From positions 36,509,288 to 36,573,287 of the forward strand of contig OV884015.1 in assembly GCA_930367205.1 (NCBI GenBank): a stretch of DNA of 64,000 bases, given 5' to 3'. The notes beneath the pieces were generated by a model, which was not told where the DNA came from, did not search any database, and was given only the letters and a program-made list of their open reading frames with translations. Positions 45,150-56,999 of this stretch are shown here, piece by piece. Positions within the stretch are counted from its first letter, which is position 1. The number at the start of each line of letters is the position of its first letter. The translations under genes were made by a program, and so were the position numbers. This DNA comes from Acanthosoma haemorrhoidale. Its lineage: Eukaryota; Arthropoda; Insecta; Hemiptera; Acanthosomatidae.

Positions 45150-46985
45150 TTTTTTTTTTCAACACCAACTTTATTATGATAAAATTACAATCTGCCTGAT
45201 TGGGCTACAAGTAGTTGTGATAAATAATCTCGTTCATACCAATTTACAAATTTCATTCACTCGCTCATTCATACTATATATACAAACAGCCAAAAGGCCC
45301 CCATGGTTGTCACCTCCCTCGCGTGCGAAGGAGGAAGCGGAGTCTTGGGTAGTCCCCCACGCTCCTACGTAAGCCACGTCACTGCATAAGATCCGGTATA
45401 GGCTGAACAAGAGCGCGAGAGCCACATACGCTCAGGACATGATTAGAGAAACTGGCCATTGCCAGGACTCCCACTGTAACTTATTTATAGTAGGCCACTA
45501 TCGTTTTAGTCTCCGAGGAGGATTATAGGGATGAGTGACTCAGTGCAATAACTGTGCTACGGGATTAGGGTGGTTGGATAGGTTACTATGTAATTTTATG
45601 AACTTGGAAGGGATGAGTTCAAGAATGTAGGGTATATTCAGATCATTATGAAGGGTTTTGTTGCTTCGTAATAAGGAGCCTTTACTATTGTTCTCAGGAT
45701 TCCGTAAATTAAAAGGATTCCGTATGTCCAGCTTGGCTTAAGTATAACTTTATATAAGTAGTTTATTTTCTATTGAGAGATGGGATGTCCTTCAAAGTAG
45801 TCTGTACAGTTGTCCAAAGCGTCTGTTTAGTTCTTGTCTATTTAGCCTCATGTGTGGGTTCCATGTCAGACTTTTGTCAAGATGGAAGCCTAAATACCGT
45901 ACTGTCTCAGACACAGGGAGAGGAATCGAATTTAAAAAGACTGGCGCACAGGACTTGCGGCAGAGGGTAAAGGTTATGTGGGAACATTTTGCTTCATTGA
46001 CTTTGATTAGCCATTGGTTGCACTCGTTCTCATCAAGGTGTTTTTGAAGGTTTTGGGATGCTATATCAGGGTCTGAATGGGTTGACAGGACTGCAGTGTC
46101 ATCTGCAAATGTTGCCAAGAAGGTATTGGTGGTAGAGGGGACATCAGCGGTGTATAGATTATAGAAGATGGGACCCATTAATAATAGCGTCCCTGGAGGA
46201 CGCTGCCCTGTGGAACTCCTGCTTTTATGGGATAGTAGTTAGAATATTTTAAACCAAAGCGGGCTTGAAAGAAGCGGTTTGAAAGGTAGGATTGTAGGGT
46301 TAGGAATAGGGTCTGCGGTAAATATCCTTTGAGCTTGTAAAGCAAACCTGCGAGCCAGACCCTGCCAAAAGCTTGAGCTATGTCCAGAAATGCAGCAGTG
46401 CAGTATTGTTTGGTTTCAAGGCCTGAGGATGTGATCAACAACGCAAAGGCCTTGTTGAGCAGTGGAATGTCGTTGGCGGAAACCAAACTGGTGAGTAGGA
46501 TAAAGGTTTTTCAAGGATTCAACAATTGGAAGTAGGCGTTTTAATAGGAGTTTTTCAAATATTTTTGAGAGGATAGGGAGTAGGCTAATTGGACGGTAAG
46601 ATGAGGCGTCATTGGGCGGTTTACCGGGTTTGGCGAATAGGACTTTAATGGAGTGTTTCCAGTGGAGAGGAAAGTGCATCGTTCGGATAATACAATTATA
46701 AATGTAGGTTATGAAGATTATGGCTTTAGGAGGAAGTTGTTGGAGGATTCGAGGAGTAAGGAGATCATATCCTGGAGATTTTCGATATGGTAATTTTTTC
46801 AGAAGATATTTGACCTCAGACGGGTTAACGGCTTTTGGTGTAAGTGAGAGAGGGATAGGTGAAGTTAGGAAATCTTCAACAGTTGGGCGATGAGTATTGT
46901 TTTGAGGAGTAAGGTGAGGAGTGAAAGTACGGGAAAGATGCAGTGCGAATTCCTCCGCCCTCTCGCCATCCAAAGCCACCCAGGA
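45150..46985 (-). mobile_element. Family A Jockey-like retrotransposon, longest copy (RT domain to poly(A))
   Basis: The minus strand carries most of an ORF2 reverse transcriptase. From 46,979 down come VEDFLTSPIPLSL, KKLPYRKSPGYDLLTP, SSYRPISLLPILSKIFEKLL and HQFGFRQRHSTAQQ. A frameshift near 46.42-46.48 kb leads to AAFLDIAQAFGRVW (motif A) and AGVPQGSVL (motif B). Another frameshift near 46.18 kb leads to FADDTAVLS (motif C) and TVRYLGFHLDKSLTW. The GC-rich 3' UTR runs to the AATAAAG tail and poly(A) at 45,150-45,161. The endonuclease, ORF1 and 5' UTR are missing; the 5' break abuts an (AAT)n microsatellite. Catalytic aspartates are visible but the frame is broken at least twice. Confidence 0.88.
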
Positions 46986-47012
46986 TAATAATAATAATGA
47001 TAATAACGAGTA
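46984..47012. repeat. (AAT)n-type microsatellite at the family A 5' break
   Basis: AATAATAATAATGATAATAAC immediately outside the truncated end of the family A copy, possibly created at integration or a later expansion. Confidence 0.6.
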
Positions 47013-47014
47013 TA

Positions 47015-50000
47015 CTTTGACGATTGTAGGTCATGTATGTATCATTTTTACGATCTGTATCATAGCACACATTCATAAAGGCAGGAACAAAAAAATGTGG
47101 GTGCATGAATTTATTACCACACGATTTAAGAGGCACGAAGGTTTGATCGTATTCATTAATATAAATAATGAATTCAGAAAATTACAATTGTCTTGAATAA
47201 CATTATTAATTGGGATGTAGCAATTCTGGTACTATTCTATTCAAAGCGGTTTAATATGTTGCCCTTTTCAGACTATACATACCTAGTGATTATATACCGT
47301 GTTAATTAGAACAGATGATACCCTTCTTAAAATATTAAATATCGCTTAATTCTTCGTTTTAAGGCCGGAAAGCGCCGTTTAGCCTTCATTAAATTGACGC
47401 TGAACAAACCAACAACCGCTTTCCATAATTCAGTCCCTTGTTGCATTTCATATAACACTTGCATTTTTCGTTCCTCTGAGGGTTTTATACATACGATTTG
47501 GCTTAAAAATAAAGGGGTTTAAGCGATAATGATCAGAGAAAATACTTAAAGCACACGAAGTCCAGTTAATTTTTAAAATTCATCTTTTTCGCTTATATCC
47601 CTTTTTTTCTAATCAATCGAATAAACGTTTCATGATATTTTAAATAATTACTGAGCTCCTGAGGCTATACTTTCAAATAATACATTCTCTCATCATAGCG
47701 ATCATAAAGAAAAAAAGCCAATCGACCTGAAATTCTAAGGTTATTCTCCATGAAACCTCAAAATAAGCTGAAAAGTTTTTAATTAAAATAAAATGCGGGA
47801 AAATATATCAGAATAATAAACGTAAAAGAAGTCGGCCATGTTTTGCCAATTTAAACTATTTTTTTTAAACTTAAATTTTGTTAATATATGAGATTTAAAT
47901 CTCATTTTCCTCTTGTTTAAGGGCACACTAAAGAGCGAAAAAATAGTTATAAATATTTTCCAAAGTTTTGAGAGCCAATACTAGATTTTTTGGTGTCAAC
48001 ATTTTAGTTTGTATTTTTTTTATATTTTGCTGGATGATTGGTTGTGAGCTGGTCATTATTCATTATTCTCTTATTCATATTTGTGAGCACAATAGTAAGA
48101 AACATTACTTAAAATTTTCACTATAATTATTATTTATTTTTCCTATTATACCAATTCAACTATAAGATACTTGAAAATGGGTGGCAAAGCCACTGAATGC
48201 GCTTGAATAGAATAAAATAAATTGTTGCAAAACCAGAGAGAGATGTATATTTATTAAATTTTACATTTGTTGAAAATGTAAACTTCTCTTACTGAGATGG
48301 TTTTCACAATAATAATCATTTCCCTATCCTTAATTACGTTTATATATATATTTAAAAAAATGTAATATATTTTATACGTATATCTTTGATCTAATGGGAA
48401 AAAAATGGTCCTCGGCTTAAAGGAACATCAACAGTATAAATAAATAAATATTTTGATGCTCAGCAAATATTAGGGGTTTCGACATGGGCAGCTCAAAGTG
48501 GAAACGGCTGAGGAGTTGCAGGAGGCCATGACTCTTCAAGAGTTGTGCTCTTCGGTGGTTCGATGTATGACTTGCGAAAACCCCACCAGGTAGCATTGCT
48601 TGAAGGTGAGCAGCACATTTGAAGGCAGGTAGTGTTGACGAAACGCACCATGGATAGCCCCTGTACGCTCTGTGGTCACTCTTATTGACCCAGCGATAGT
48701 GAAAATAATTTTATTTTTTTTAAAAAGTACTTAAATCTTCTCTGTCCGTAGACCAAATTTCCTTGGTTCGTGTATTTTCCAAACCATAATTCTCGTCTCC
48801 GTCACTATATTACAATCTCATTCAGTTTAAAATCTGTCTACTGGCAAAACTCAAGCTGATGATTCACTAGTTCCCACAGCTCTGCAGCGTTATACCGTTC
48901 TTATCATAGCCGTTCCACCACTCACTGGATTTTTTTCCCTACTAATATCTCAGATGGTTCTAAAACCCTAGAAGATGGTTTTAGATGGATTCTAGGGAAT
49001 TTACCAATACTTATTTATATAAACATTTTTGTGTTTCTACCCTCTTTATTACGACATTTTACTTATACTGTATTTTTTATTGTGATGGCTCTTTTTTTAA
49101 TTCAATATTGAATTATACCGATTTTGCATACTGTTCTTTATTTTTGTAATGATTCATTCGTTATTTACTGAAATTTATTCTCGAATGTTATTGTTTCTTT
49201 TTTTTATTCTTTCTTTACTAATTGAGGTTTAATTTTCTTAGCCTTTTCTCTTTGTGCTATACCTTTTATTTTCTGTTTGCCACAATTAAATTACGTTACA
49301 TTTATCATATTTCTATTCATAATGAAATAAACCCTATACTGGGGCCTAGAGCATGAAGGGTCAAAATTTTCGGTTGCGGGCCAAACCCGTGGTTCCACCA
49401 ACTTCGGTGGGGCAACACTGAACAATTTGTATTTTCTATGCATATTCAATACAATAGGAGAAGGTAATTAAAAAACCAAAATGTTAGGTATCTATTTATT
49501 TTATAAAATTCAAACAATCAGAAAACCTAGAAAGCTTTGTAAAGAACCTAGAAAACCAGAGTTACAAAAACACGAACGAACCAAGGTTTTTAACTTAGGT
49601 AATTGCTTTTATATCTGTACAATCAGGAATTAATTAGTGGTATTCAATTAGGCGTATAAATTGGAAAAAAAATTATTGAGATTAATACTGTCCATTCCTG
49701 CTAGAGCCAATTTCAGCTTCAGTAGTTTCGTCGATTGAAGCCGGATTTAAAAATTTAATTGAAAACAACAGAATAATAAATGGACGTTTACTACAAATAA
49801 TTTAAATAATTAATATATTGTGGTTTATGTTACTAAGCCTGAAGGGAATGCCTATAATTTTAAACGTGTAGGAAAGATGGTATTTAGTCTGTCAGTTTGT
49901 TTTTTCTACGATATCTGCCCTGGAAATGATCTAATTGATTTGAAACGTTTAAACCCCCACTAAACAGTAATGTACATGTTACGGTTGAGGGTAACACTCA

Positions 50001-50035
50001 AAAAGAGACACCTGTATTTTGATATTTATATTGCG
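47015..50035. other. AT-rich intergenic DNA
   Basis: No gene recognised. GC-balanced patch at 48.48-48.70 kb with short frames only, and a short GC-rich hairpin-like segment at 49.38-49.42 kb (CCGTGGTTCCACCAACTTCGG context). Confidence 0.45.
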
Positions 50036-50039
50036 TGAA

Positions 50040-50175
50040 AATTAACTTTTCAAAAAAAAAAAAACTTGAGGTCTCTCCCAAAATATCTTTTATTATTGAT
50101 AGCTCCATGACGTCAGAAATTGACGTTTCATCTTCAGGTATCTTCAGGAATGGAATATAATTAAAAAATCCTAAA
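50040..50175 (-). mobile_element. Possible retroelement 3' segment
   Basis: The minus strand reads a CCTGAAGATGAAACGTCAATT string followed by TGACGTCATGGAGC. The CTGAAGATG...GAAACGTC phrase is common near the 3' end of arthropod LINE and Penelope-like elements. No coding frame confirms this. Confidence 0.25.
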
Positions 50176-50614
50176 TTTATTATACATAGAAATATAAGTA
50201 TTTATAATGTACATCTTTCAATTACATCTTTGGTTAAAAGGTAATATACCGAATTTCTGAAAAAAAAATAACTGTTAAATATATTTCCTTCGTACATTTA
50301 CGACTTATTAACTACTAAGCATTAAGGCAAAGAAACTGTTGGTCATTATAAGTTTCGATTTTTTCACACGGTTGAGTTCACACAAACGAAATTCAAAGAC
50401 ATTAAAAAAAAAACGGCTCTGCTAACAATTAGAATCGGTTACCTAATTCCATTCAATTCAGATAATAATTTTTTTTAGTAATGAAGCATATTCAACCGCT
50501 TAAACCTTTCAGTTTTCAGACCGATTTTCCGATGTTTTTGTTCTCTATTTTTTGTTTTGTCAAAACGTTTGAACTGTTTTTTTTGTTCGGGAAAGTATTC
50601 TGTTGTCCAATGAA

Positions 50615-50784
50615 GGATTGGGACAGAACAGCCCCTAGCCAGTTAGTGATTGACAAGCGAGCAAGGTGGACCCGCATGACTCCTGAGTCATTGACGTCAA
50701 TCGCACGCGACCCCGTTCGTCCATGCCCCAAGGACTGCTAAGAACCCTTGATCCAACTGATCAAAAATCTAGTATAGCTATTAG
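50615..50784 (+). repeat. Inverted repeat pair, left arm
   Basis: About 170 bp that match 51,707-51,871 in reverse complement. The outer 110 bp are close to 90% identical by eye (about a dozen differences, one indel) and the inner 60 bp are weaker. The best conserved part is a 45-bp core with CATGACTCCTGAGTCATTG (AP-1-like palindrome), then TGACGTCAATCGCACGCGAC (perfect CRE TGACGTCA). Also conserved is ACAGAACAGCCCCTAGCC. No coding content. Not recognised as any named element. Confidence 0.85.
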
Positions 50785-51706
50785 TAAGTAGATAGTAGTA
50801 TGCTAATCTTGTCTCGGTTTTGATCACAAGATGAGCGGAACCCTAAGAACATTTAATTTCTTTACTACTTTGTTTAAATCTAACTATAACTTTGGTTTAC
50901 CGAAAAGTACGAAAAGTCGCCACTACAGTTTTCTTAAATTAACTATCAACTGTACTTTATATATATATAATTGAAATAAGGAACTTAGAAAAGGAAGAGA
51001 AAATATCGCGTGACTATTAATAACTTGTTGATAAAAATTCTTCATTTTAATTACAACACCATTGGTGATTTTAAACCGTATTTTCCAAAAATAAACCAAG
51101 CTAGGCTATTTGCCGGTTGAATCGGCTTAAATAACATTTAATGCGCGATTTCTATTACGCGGTTCCCAAATTTAAAGAGAAAAAAAATGATTATATTTAG
51201 CCATTGCTATCTTTAACGTGCATTACCATTAGGGAATCAAATACCTTTCAATATTAATTAGCTTCTAAGAACAGTCTTATGTTTAAATTTTAGAAGTCAG
51301 AAAGAAACGGGTTGGAAAACAGAAACGAGGCAGATCCAGACAACCGAAAGACTATTTTCCTGCACAAGTTTGAAAATACATCTCCTTTTCCGTCAATTAT
51401 CAATGAACAGAAGTAAAACCCGACTAAATAAAAACCAAACAATTTTATTTTACTCACTTTGATGGTTGGTACTTTTTCTTAAATAGTTCAATAGAAATTT
51501 GTTTTTCTGTGGAGAAAAGATAAATCTAGGCTTCCACATTAGCAATATGTGCGTATGTATTATTATAAGTATAATATGAACAATCATTTAGCTATTTTGT
51601 AGCAGTGTGCACCCATCCCTTTGGTCATCCAGTCCATGAATCAGCTCAGAGATATACTACTAGATTAGTAAACTACTCAACATGAAACAGAAGCAATCAT
51701 AATATC

Positions 51707-51871
51707 TAATAGTCATGATAGTAATTTGATTAGCAGGGTCAAAGTCCACAGCAGATTCTGACATAGACAAACGGGGTCGCGTGCGATTGACGTCAATGAC
51801 TCGGGAGTCATGCGGGACACCTAGCTCGCCTATCAATCACTAGCAGGCTAGGGGCTGTTCTGTCGAAATCC
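51707..51871 (-). repeat. Inverted repeat pair, right arm
   Basis: Reverse-complement partner of 50,615-50,784, about 0.92 kb away. It keeps the CATGACTCCCGAGTCATTG and TGACGTCAATCGCACGCGAC core perfectly except for one T/C difference. Homology stops abruptly at the outer edges of both arms. The spacer is AT-rich with no open frame of note. Confidence 0.85.
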
Positions 51872-51986
51872 GAATGTGCTGCGCAACCTTCAAAGGATTA
51901 AAGATTATTTATGTAGATATTTTCAACGTTAAAACAATATGACGAAAAAAAAGAAAAAAAACCGATAAGGAAAATGTTTTCAGTGA

Positions 51987-52454
51987 ATGGATGATGATAA
52001 AAAAAAAAATCTTTTGTCTTTGCTATCTCAATATGATATAACACAATACACAAAAGTATTCAAGAAAAAAATGGCCTCCTTTAATCCTAAAGAAAAAAAA
52101 AAGATTGGAAAAATCCATAGCCATTCTAGCAATCATAAGTACTATAACATAATGGGACTTAATTGGTGGTTGATAATGCTCATATCTTTGGGTCCAACTT
52201 ATCATAAGTTATGTAATGCTAATATTATATATAATGCTAAACGTAGAAGCAAGCCCCTTCTAGTTTATACCTGCCTCGGTACTTCATGGAAGTCACTGAT
52301 ATTTTTAAGTAATCAACCGCATCCCTTCAAGACTCCCTCCCAATTCCCAGAGCTACCCTCAGCTTTAGCCCCAGACCACACATTCCACCCAGTAGTATGT
52401 AGTAACGTAACTCTTAATATTTGTATATACAAGTGTTTTGCTTGTACTTCATAA
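51987..52454 (+). CDS. Unrecognised 155-codon open reading frame
   Basis: ATG at 51,987 (MDDDKKKNLLSLLSQYD), then a Lys-rich N-terminal third, a hydrophobic stretch (WWLIMLISLG, about residues 60-70) and a Ser/Pro-rich C-terminal part (SALAPDHTFHPVV). A TAATAAAG lies right at the stop, like a poly(A) signal or the 3' end of a retroelement. It begins 116 bp past the right arm of the inverted repeats. No family recognised. The length is unusual for AT-rich DNA, but the composition (low-complexity Lys, poly(A) tracts) is not convincingly proteinaceous. Could be a young orphan ORF, a mobile-element piece or chance. Confidence 0.2.
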   Translation: MDDDKKKNLLSLLSQYDITQYTKVFKKKMASFNPKEKKKIGKIHSHSSNHKYYNIMGLNWWLIMLISLGPTYHKLCNANIIYNAKRRSKPLLVYTCLGTSWKSLIFLSNQPHPFKTPSQFPELPSALAPDHTFHPVVCSNVTLNICIYKCFACTS

Positions 52455-52479
52455 TAAAGCTTTTCTTTTAAAAGACTCT

Positions 52480-53530
52480 CCTCTACAAATATTATTTAAC
52501 TAAAGACAACTTAATAGATTTTGGCCAATATAACGAAAAGAGCTTTTTAGGTGTAGAATCTTAGTGTGACTAATGTTTGTTTAATACTTTTATTTCGCAC
52601 ATGGTAATGCGCAATGCCTTGAAAGGGAACGAGCGAGCGGTTCGCCTTCAAAAGAAATCTTAGGTTTCATATTTTTACATAAAAATAGAGCTAACGCAGT
52701 CTAGAGATACGGGCAAGAAGCAATCTTTATCTCATGTAATTAGATAGATTAATGCATCAGCATTTCTCAAAGAAATATTCTGTTCGTTTATTAATAGATG
52801 TATGTTTGACTCGATTATCTTAGAATTAGTTTGTATTAATTCACAATTACGCGAAAGGGTTAAATGTTAGAACGCTTCGTTTGATATATCATGACATGAG
52901 AAAAGATAAACATTTCAATTTAACGACCCATGTAATGGAATTGTTACTCTATAAGGAATCTGAACCCTAGTGTACACATATTAAAAACCGTATATGGCAC
53001 AGTAATTCATATAACTCATTCAAGGTATTAATGTCTTGGTCTAGTTTCAATACTTTTTTTTTACGTTGTAGTAAACGTTTATCAATCTTGGAATGAATTG
53101 ATCTCCAAATGTTCCACAATTGTACGTATGTGCAGCCAAGTAAGATTATTTTTTATAACAACTTAAAGCACTGTTTATTCATCACACAACATAAACAAAT
53201 AATAACTAAAATAAATTAAGCTAACAAAAACAAAACTAAATAATAATAAGCGAAAAAAATAACCGAATACAAACTATTGAAGAACTTTTATTTTGGCTCA
53301 AACAAGCACAATGGTAAAGTGTACTTGTAAGCAATACTAATCACCCACACCCAACAATCGGGGTTTTTTATTTGGAATTGTCTGGAGAAGTGGGACTCCA
53401 TCAAACGTAATCGAGGACTTTCCAGTCCCTCTTTCCTAAGAAGCTATCAAGATGACTGCTCGTCTTGGAATCCGGATACATCGAATATGTCCCCAAATTA
53501 CCGATTTCCGAATAGCTCTTGTAAGATAGT
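52480..53530. other. AT-rich intergenic DNA
   Basis: Nothing recognised. Confidence 0.5.
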
Positions 53531-53537
53531 TCGTTCT

Positions 53538-53695
53538 GATTTTTCTTTCATAGCCCCTTTAATTATATATAATTATAGATCCTCAGGCGAATCTATTTAC
53601 AAATTATTTTTGAATTTCCATTTTATAAAACTTATATAATGAATAAACAAGTATAATGATACACATTATACGTGACTGGAGTAAACTCTGTTCTG
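53538..53695 (-). mobile_element. Family B retrotransposon 3' UTR copy, inverted
   Basis: Reverse complement of the family B 3' UTR at 14.42-14.61 kb. It shares the CATTATACGTGACTGGA, CAAATTATTTTTG, GGCGAATCTATTTAC and TTTCTTTCATAGCCCC blocks with few differences. It covers only the last 160 bp of the element. Confidence 0.8.
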
Positions 53696-53699
53696 AAGT

Positions 53700-56635
53700 T
53701 AGTCGGAACTACATTCTCCAGTTCGATGAATCGAATTCAACGGGAATTCGCCAAGGAAATTAACTTGTACAATTACAGGTATCGATGGGTGAATGTACAG
53801 AGTCCTAGACTGAATTTCTCGTAGTGACGGGCAGCTTATTTTGCTGTGACCTTCGCTTAGACAAATGCTAGTTAAATAAAAGGGGTGTTTTACATAGAGT
53901 AAATATTAAGTAATATTATTGAGTAGATTGGGCTAGTTCTGTTAGAAGGTTGGTTAGCAGTGGAATGCTATTCATATTAATAGATTACTCCTCAATTTAT
54001 TTATTTATCATCCCACAATTTATTTTATACTGATGCAAGGGATATCGGAGGCTGTACCACCGCTTTTAAGCGTCTTAAAATTAAATTTCATGGGAGACCT
54101 TATTTAACTGTTCATTTTCATTTCGTATCAATTTAATAATAAGATACTTGAGAATGGTGGTGTGGCTCTCGAAAGTGCTTGTATCAGTATAATATACATT
54201 GTGGATAGACCAGAGAGAGTACATTTAATAATCTGTTCGTTGGTTTGAATTTAAAAAGAAATAACATTATCTGTCACTCTTTTTCTTGGTTGATTGTTAC
54301 GTCAGGCCCAACCTCCAGGTTTTCCACAAACTGTAGAGGCTATTTTCCCAAACGAATGGCAGGTCTCACTTCGGTGTTCAAAGCATAAACAGGCAGGTAC
54401 ATAACGGTTAAAGTAATTTCTACCAATGAACCATTTGGTCACTTTAATCGCCCCGTAAATATTGTGTTTCAATTAAATGAAATTAATTTCTTATAAAAAA
54501 TTTATTTTGTTCTCATTTCTTAGTATAGAATCACTAACGAGAAAATAACTGCACGCGCCTTCTCGGAACCGGAATGCAATTGGAGATTACAACTTCCCCT
54601 CTTTCCTGAAAATTATATATAACCGGAGGAAATGTGCCGGCTCTGGCATGTCGAGATAAATGCAAGACAAGTTCTGTCATGTTCTTCCCCCTCGGTGTAA
54701 TTACCAAAGGGTGTTAATTATTGGGTACCGCATGGGGATGTCAAGCTCCACAACGCTATAATACGATTCACGAGAAAAGGTTCAAGCGGCGGTCTCGTGA
54801 AGAAATCACTTTGAAAATGGTTTCGAAAAGGCCTTGAGAAGATGGGAAATTAAAACGGTTTAAAAAGAAAAAAAAAGAATTTCTAGTAAAAACACAATTG
54901 GAGAATAACATATTGTGTTTTAAGCTCGGTTTGTTCAGATAATACGTAGTATCATCATTTTTCAAGCACTAAAAAAAGTGAAGATTTAAAAACTCAAGCC
55001 ACTCTCATACCGGCTAGTCAAGATCCTTCTCAAAACAATTGAAAGCTGTATATGCAGAGCTAAATATATACATCACAGTAGATATCATTTTATTTGATTG
55101 AATATTTTCGTCTCGACATCCATATAGATCGTAGATTATTTGCTTCTTGAATTTGTTTGATTAAGCTCATAAATTTTATAACTAAATATTACTTACAAAA
55201 AAACAAATAATTAAACGAAAACCCTGTAAGAAAGCTACTACAACTAAAACACTAAATTTTATTTCCTAAACCCTCTTAAAGCCTGGACCACTAGGCGCAT
55301 AACACATTTTACTGTCTGTGGGACAACTTTTTAGCCAAACAGGGTTTTTAGTAATTAAAAACAAATATATATATATATACATGCGATACATATATGAGAA
55401 CCGTTCAGAATATGAATTAAATAATCAGGAATGGACCAATAGAGAATGTTTCCTAGATACAATTTTTATTTTTTTTTTTTTGTTCGTTTCAGGGTATGTC
55501 AACCTCAAGGATCATTGACTTGTTAAGTAAAAACTCAACTTTCAGCTCTTATGAACTATTATTGTGACATGGCGAGTAACTCATAAAATCACAGAACCGT
55601 TAGTTACACACTAGTTATATATAGTCATTTTTGAGGAAGGTTTTCGTTCATGTTCAAAAAAATTTCTCCCGTCTTGTCCCCGGAATATTATTGTGCATAT
55701 TTTCAATATAATTTAGTGTAAAATACATTCATTTTTTCACCAGATGCCGTTTGTTTTTTATTTGAAATATATATATATATATAATCACGTCAATACACCC
55801 ATATTATATATAATGAAGGTGTATTGACGTGAAATGCCCACTAATAAAAGCATATCACTAAAGAATAGATTATTAGTGAATAAATAATGCATGTGGGCTA
55901 GACTACATATAAAAAAAGTTTAGCGTGGAAAGGGGGTCGGTGTCTTCCGCCGTCATCACCGCATCATCATCAGCTCATCGTTTCCCATCCAGCCGCCAGG
56001 AATTTCCTCTCTGTCTAATACACCCTCATTTCACCGCATTCATCTCAATTAGACTGTTTTTTTTTCTGTATCTTTGGAAATTCTTCCTGTTCTTCTGTTT
56101 TTTTTTTCTGTCATACACTCCGTCCCTAGTCGCTAGACCACACGGGTACCTTCGCCATTAACTATGTCGTAAAATCCTAATAATTAAATCGTTTATATGG
56201 AAATTTAATCAAATAATATCCCCCCTCCATTGAGGCCACCTGAGAATATCTTCTATTTTTTTCCTTTGTGCCAGGCTATGTGGTATAATATATCCATTAC
56301 CATCTTACGTATATTCTTTAACACCATTAACGCTAATGTCATTAGTCGTTTTAGGCGCATGGTTATTTTAAAAACCTTCAGATACTTACGCATCATTATC
56401 AGACTTGAGGTCATCGAAAACATAATTTACTGTTTCTACAACGCATGAATTTTAATCAGTCAAATTATAACGAGAATAAAAATAAACGTCACAAAGTTCA
56501 CAAATCGTATAATCATAGTTAGTAGTAAGTAATATAACTTTTCTTCCGTTGTGACAATGTAAACATTAATGGCAGTTAATTATTTGTTTGGCATAATTGT
56601 CTTAATCTTAAATAAAAGTTGTAAGGGCACCTAAC
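53700..56635. other. AT-rich intergenic DNA
   Basis: No gene recognised. (AT)n runs at about 55,366-55,379 and 55,767-55,784. GC-balanced patch at 54.55-54.75 kb. Plus-strand pyrimidine-rich block at 55.93-56.15 kb. Confidence 0.5.
55785..55832. repeat. Perfect 15-bp inverted repeat (hairpin)
   Basis: TCACGTCAATACACC (55,785-55,799) and GGTGTATTGACGTGA (55,818-55,832) are exact reverse complements with an 18-nt AT-rich loop, directly after an (AT)n tract. Confidence 0.9.
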
Positions 56636-56639
56636 AAAG

Positions 56640-56990
56640 CCAGTGTTTAGCGCTATGGCACCTTCACCCTTCCTGCATCGATAGCAACAGACTGTCAGGG
56701 AAAACTAGGATAAGATTTTGTTTGTTAGATACAAGTTAATTTTAAGTTTTATGATTTATAAGGTGATCCCCACCACTTTTTAAACATGTATAGAAAATGA
56801 ATGTATAATGTACATTATACCTTTGTAACAATCGTAAATCACAGTGTAAAATTGTTATAAATTGTATATAATGTTTCCAAGCTACAAGGCATATAATATT
56901 GACCTATTGTAAGTAGATTCATTTATGTAGAATCTGTATTGAATTCAATAACTTTTAACAACAAGGGAATATGAAGGAAAAAAAATTGTC
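56640..56990 (+). mobile_element. Family B retrotransposon 3' end, diverged copy
   Basis: Begins in the last codons of ORF2 (TTCCTGCATCGATAGCAACAG, matching CTCCCGCATCGATGGCAACAG at 14.30 kb). It then follows the family B 3' UTR (AAGGTGATCCCCACCACTTT, AATGTATAATGTACATTATAC) to GGGAATATGAAGGAAAAAAA. Considerably more diverged than the other copies. Confidence 0.7.
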
Positions 56991-56999
56991 TATTGTCTT

